Below, piece by piece: positions 5,757 to 7,962 of a stretch of 7,962 nucleotides of DNA (positions within the stretch are counted from its first letter, which is position 1; the number at the start of each line of letters is the position of its first letter). Position numbers and translations under genes: made by a program. Origin of the DNA: an uncultured delta proteobacterium (GTDB lineage: Bacteria > Myxococcota_A > Polyangia > Polyangiales > Polyangiaceae). The notes beneath the pieces were generated by a model. The model saw nothing but the letters and a program-made list of their open reading frames with translations, ran no database searches and was not told the origin of the DNA. The DNA lies in NCBI GenBank assembly GCA_903858055.1, contig CAIOHM010000139.1, forward strand, positions 1 to 7,962, read 5' to 3'.

Positions 5757-6626
5757 CGACCGCTGGCGCGTGGGGCCCTTCTCGGCCCGCGGGTCACGCG
5801 GCTTCTTCGCCGTCGCTTCGAGGGTCTTCTTCATTTGGCGCGCCTCTTCCTTCTGGCGGCCCACCTGGCTCGTGGCCTTCGCGAGCGCCACGACGAGCTC
5901 GCGCACCTCGGGCTTGCTCGAGCCGGCGTAGCCTTCGAAGGTCTTGAGCACGGGCGAGCCGAAGCGCTTCGCGAGGCGCGGCGAGACCGCCGCCAGCGTC
6001 GCGATGAGCTCCTTGTAGCCCGGGTAGCGGCTCATCGCGCGGTTCGAGCTGTCGCACAGCAAGAGCGCAGCGTCGACGCGCTCGACGAGGATGCCCGTGT
6101 CGTCGATGCGGTCGATCACGCGATCGTCGGCGAGCGCGCGCAAGACCGCGGCGCCGTGGAAGAAGCCGTCCATCCAGGCGGCGCTGCGGTGCACGAGGTC
6201 CTCCGGCGAGCGCTCCCCCACGCGGCAGAGAGCCTCGATGACCGCCTCGCGCACGCGGTAGCGCAGGTCGTCCGCGCGCGCGTGGAGCCAGCGCAAGAGC
6301 TTCTCGCGGCGATCGGGGTGCCGCGCGGCGCGCGTTCCAAGCGCGAGGACCGCTGCCACCGGGAGGAATTCGTAGGCCGTTCCGCCTTGCGCGGCCTCGG
6401 CGTCGAGCTCCCCCATGCTGCGCAGGAAGCGCTCGAGCTCGTCGTCGCCGTCGGAGGTCATCGCCCCCCACTCCTCGAGCAAGCCGGAGTTGATAGGCCC
6501 CGCCGGCAGGCGGCCGTGCCGCGAAAGGAGCTCGAAGAGCGGCATCGGCGACTCGCCCGCGAGGGCAGAGGCCAGGTGCCGTTCGAGCTGTTGGCGGCGG
6601 GTCGGTGCAGAGACGTGGAGAGTCAC
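5742..6626 (-). CDS. Uncharacterised alpha-helical (HEAT-like) protein
   Basis: I do not recognise a named family. From the GTG at 6626 the product is 294 residues, soluble, with no signal peptide or membrane helix. About residues 60-240 are successive amphipathic helices in the style of HEAT/ARM solenoids, for example LRYRVREAVIEALCRVGE, PEVRELVVALAKA and the stretch FHGAAVLRALADDRVIDRI, suggesting a protein-interaction scaffold. The last 35 residues are strongly basic (KK, KKPRD, RQRSKKGG) and probably disordered, and could bind nucleic acid or an acidic partner. The start is uncertain: an in-frame ATG at 6674 adds 16 residues but would overlap the first codon of the divergent dehydrogenase gene, and neither start has a good ribosome site; 6626 leaves 46 bases for a divergent promoter. 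It converges with the small ORF at its 3' end. Function is unknown. Confidence 0.8.
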   Translation of the reverse strand: MTLHVSAPTRRQQLERHLASALAGESPMPLFELLSRHGRLPAGPINSGLLEEWGAMTSDGDDELERFLRSMGELDAEAAQGGTAYEFLPVAAVLALGTRAARHPDRREKLLRWLHARADDLRYRVREAVIEALCRVGERSPEDLVHRSAAWMDGFFHGAAVLRALADDRVIDRIDDTGILVERVDAALLLCDSSNRAMSRYPGYKELIATLAAVSPRLAKRFGSPVLKTFEGYAGSSKPEVRELVVALAKATSQVGRQKEEARQMKKTLEATAKKPRDPRAEKGPTRQRSKKGG

Positions 6627-6659
6627 GCGGGGGAAGGTACAGTGCACGACGGCTCGTCG

Positions 6660-6666
6660 AAAGGGG
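6660..6666 (+). promoter_or_regulatory. Ribosome binding site of the dehydrogenase gene
   Basis: AAAGGGG lies six bases before the ATG at 6673. The frame is open upstream to 6415, but this site and the start of the Rossmann fold (DKVVVVTGASRGIG) right after 6673 fix the true start. Confidence 0.65.
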
Positions 6667-6672
6667 TCACGC

Positions 6673-7506
6673 ATGGGAGAGCTTCAAGACAAGGTCGTCG
6701 TCGTCACCGGTGCCTCACGCGGGATTGGCCGCGCGCTGGCGATTCGCTTCGCAGACGAGGGCGCTCACGTGGTCCTCGCCGCGAAGACCGTGGATCCGAA
6801 TCCGCGGCTACCGGGCACGCTCGGTGAGGTGCAAGAGGCCATCCGCGCCCGCGGTGGGCGCGCGTACATGCAAGCCGTCGACGTGCGCGACGACGCGGCC
6901 GTCGAAGAGCTCTTCTCCACGGTGAAGCGCGAGCTCGGGGGCACCGACATCCTCATCAACAACGCGGGCGCGCTCTATTGGGCGCCGATCACGGCAACAC
7001 CCGCAAAGCGCTTCGACCTCGTCATGGGCGTGAACGCGCGCGCCTCGTTCCTGTGCGCACACCACGCGATCCCGCAGATGCTCGCGCGCGGCGGCGGTCA
7101 CGTGATCAACATGGCTCCGCCGCTCACCAGCGACTGCACGAAGAACCGCACGGCGTACATGATTTCGAAGTTCGGCATGACCCTCGTGGTCGAGGGGATC
7201 GCCGCGGAGCACGGGCTCGACGGCGTGAAGGCGCACGCGCTGTGGCCCGTCACGATGGTCGAGAGCCAGGCGGTGATCGGGAACCACCTCGGAGACCCCA
7301 CGCTTTGGCGAAAGCCCGACATCATCGTCGACGCGACGATGGCGCTGCTCACCGGGCGCGCAGCCATGGCGAACGGGAGCGCGGTCTACGACGAGGACGT
7401 GCTCGCGAGCGCCGGCGTATCGGACTTCTCGCACTACGCGTGCGTTCCCGGCACGACACCGCCGCCTGCTCGCCTCGACGACAGCGCGTCGTACTGGCGT
7501 CAGTAG
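6673..7506 (+). CDS. Short-chain dehydrogenase/reductase, HSDL2-like
   Basis: This 277-residue protein is a classical-size SDR. The nucleotide-binding TGASRGIG is at 12-19, NNAG at 96-99, structural Asn121, and the catalytic YxxxK as Tyr162 and Lys166. Several stretches match hydroxysteroid dehydrogenase-like protein 2 rather than ordinary SDRs: AAKT then PRLPGT after the second strand (36-49), INMAPPL (145-151), AYMISKFGMT, ALWPVT (189-194), KPDIIVDA near 214-221 and a late YDEDVL (239-244). Human HSDL2 carries a C-terminal SCP2 lipid-binding domain; this protein ends without one. The usual catalytic Ser about 13 residues before Tyr162 is replaced by Pro149 in the APP motif; HSDL2 also has PP there, so this looks like a family trait. 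It likely oxidises or reduces a hydroxy/keto lipid with NAD(P), but the substrate is unknown. It diverges from the helical protein gene and converges on the gene at the right edge. Confidence 0.93.
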   Translation: MGELQDKVVVVTGASRGIGRALAIRFADEGAHVVLAAKTVDPNPRLPGTLGEVQEAIRARGGRAYMQAVDVRDDAAVEELFSTVKRELGGTDILINNAGALYWAPITATPAKRFDLVMGVNARASFLCAHHAIPQMLARGGGHVINMAPPLTSDCTKNRTAYMISKFGMTLVVEGIAAEHGLDGVKAHALWPVTMVESQAVIGNHLGDPTLWRKPDIIVDATMALLTGRAAMANGSAVYDEDVLASAGVSDFSHYACVPGTTPPPARLDDSASYWRQ

Positions 7507-7510
7507 CGCC

Positions 7511-7537
7511 CCCGACCTCGGGCTGCGTGCGGAGCCC
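7511..7537. terminator. Short GC hairpins between convergent genes
   Basis: The 33-base gap between the dehydrogenase stop and the next convergent stop contains two competing stems: CCCG-ACCT-CGGG (7511-7522) and GGGCT/AGCCC (7520-7524 with 7533-7537, eight-base loop). Neither is followed by a T-run. A shared bidirectional terminator is plausible from position but weak in sequence. Confidence 0.25.
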
Positions 7538-7539
7538 CG

Positions 7540-7962
7540 TCAGCGTGACTTCCACGGGGCGAGCACGTGGTCTTTCTGCGGGTACGCGCGTCGCAGTGCA
7601 TGCCCGACCACGCCCGCCGCGACGAAGGGCTCTTCGGCGCCGAATCGCGCGGCCGCTCGCGCGTCGACGACCCAGTGCCCGCCGCGATTCACGAAGAGCG
7701 AGCGGTACCACGGGGTGAGCCCGTCGAGACCTCGGTAGCCCACGCGCCAGCGCACGGGCATCGGTTCGGGCGCGGCGAGCCCTGCGCTGAGACGCTGAAT
7801 CGGCAGACGCGTGCCGCTTCGGTAATCCCAGAGCGGGAGGCCGTCGTGGAGCGAGTCGACCACGATGAGGTGCCGCGTGAAGAACGGGAACACCGCCTCG
7901 AGCCTCGCGAGCACACGCTCACGCATCGTCGCCAACGACTCGGCGAGCGAGGGCGAGTCCGC
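7540..7962 (-). CDS. C-terminal part of a possible FAD-dependent oxidoreductase (start beyond right edge)
   Basis: The minus-strand frame is open from the right edge to TGA at 7540-7542, giving the last 140 residues. An internal ATG at 7926 and a TTG at 7935 have no reason to be starts, since the frame runs unbroken through them with coding-like composition (ADSPSLAESLAT). The pattern RERVLARLEAVFPFFTRHLIVVDSLHDG resembles, from memory, the region before the C-terminal FAD-binding segment of phytoene-desaturase / retinol-saturase-like oxidoreductases, and GAEEPFVAAGVVGHALRRA sits where those enzymes have the conserved G-E-F..G-W-G-A motif. The match is partial and the dinucleotide-binding N-terminus is outside, so the assignment is tentative. 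It is convergent with the dehydrogenase, 33 bases apart. Confidence 0.55.
   Translation of the reverse strand, partial: ADSPSLAESLATMRERVLARLEAVFPFFTRHLIVVDSLHDGLPLWDYRSGTRLPIQRLSAGLAAPEPMPVRWRVGYRGLDGLTPWYRSLFVNRGGHWVVDARAAARFGAEEPFVAAGVVGHALRRAYPQKDHVLAPWKSR

Noticed and set aside
5420..5797. N-terminal extension of the glycosyltransferase to an ATG at 5797
   Set aside because: The added 126 residues are Arg/Ala/Ser-rich, unlike the family, cross the divergent intergenic region, and a start with a ribosome site exists at 5419.
4703..5947. A 414-codon plus-strand frame across the glycosyltransferase start and the divergent region
   Set aside because: It runs antisense to the GT2 catalytic domain, and its tail overlaps the small ORF in another frame; composition is that of a shadow frame.
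6415..6672. N-terminal extension of the dehydrogenase
   Set aside because: The Rossmann fold starts right after 6673, which has a good ribosome site; the extension is antisense to the helical protein gene.
1..7962. Mobile elements, CRISPR arrays, toxin-antitoxin or defence islands
   Set aside because: No transposase, integrase, regular spaced repeats, terminal inverted repeats, tRNA gene or nuclease/helicase domains were seen; composition is uniform across the window.

Overview
The window is very GC-rich DNA with strong G/C preference at third codon positions and dense gene packing. Its gene set (a myxobacterial-type outer-membrane protein, an ihfA-merR pair, a cellulose-synthase-like GT2 enzyme, an NtrC-like response regulator) suggests a chromosomal segment from a myxobacterium (Myxococcota, perhaps the Polyangia side). 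This rests on remembered protein families, not a database search. No mobile element, CRISPR array, tRNA or rRNA was seen, and no gene-free stretch exceeds about 140 bases.

Layout, left to right. Positions 1-774 (minus) hold the first 258 residues of an NtrC-type response regulator running off the left edge; its AAA+ domain has lost the GAFTGA loop used to contact sigma-54. Positions 910-2859 (minus) encode a secreted outer-membrane beta-barrel protein resembling family TIGR04551. Positions 2958-3464 (minus, MerR-type regulator) and 3461-3754 (minus, IHF alpha) form a translationally coupled pair, with a GC hairpin just after the merR stop. Positions 3875-5419 (minus) encode a membrane GT2 processive glycosyltransferase. 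A 139-base divergent region with a perfect inverted repeat separates it from a 57-residue Arg-rich plus-strand ORF (5559-5732). Next come a minus-strand alpha-helical, HEAT-like protein of unknown function (5742-6626), a plus-strand HSDL2-like short-chain dehydrogenase (6673-7506), and the C-terminal part of a minus-strand protein entering from the right edge (7540-7962), possibly an FAD-dependent phytoene-desaturase-like oxidoreductase.

Functional reading. The genes do not form one obvious pathway. The clearest unit is ihfA-merR. The glycosyltransferase probably makes or extends a beta-linked cell-surface polysaccharide, and the outer-membrane protein belongs to the envelope, but nothing ties them together directly. 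No convincing new multi-gene system is visible. The items most worth a second look are the response regulator without GAFTGA, the small Arg-rich ORF with the inverted repeat beside it, and the uncharacterised helical protein sharing a tight divergent start region with the dehydrogenase.
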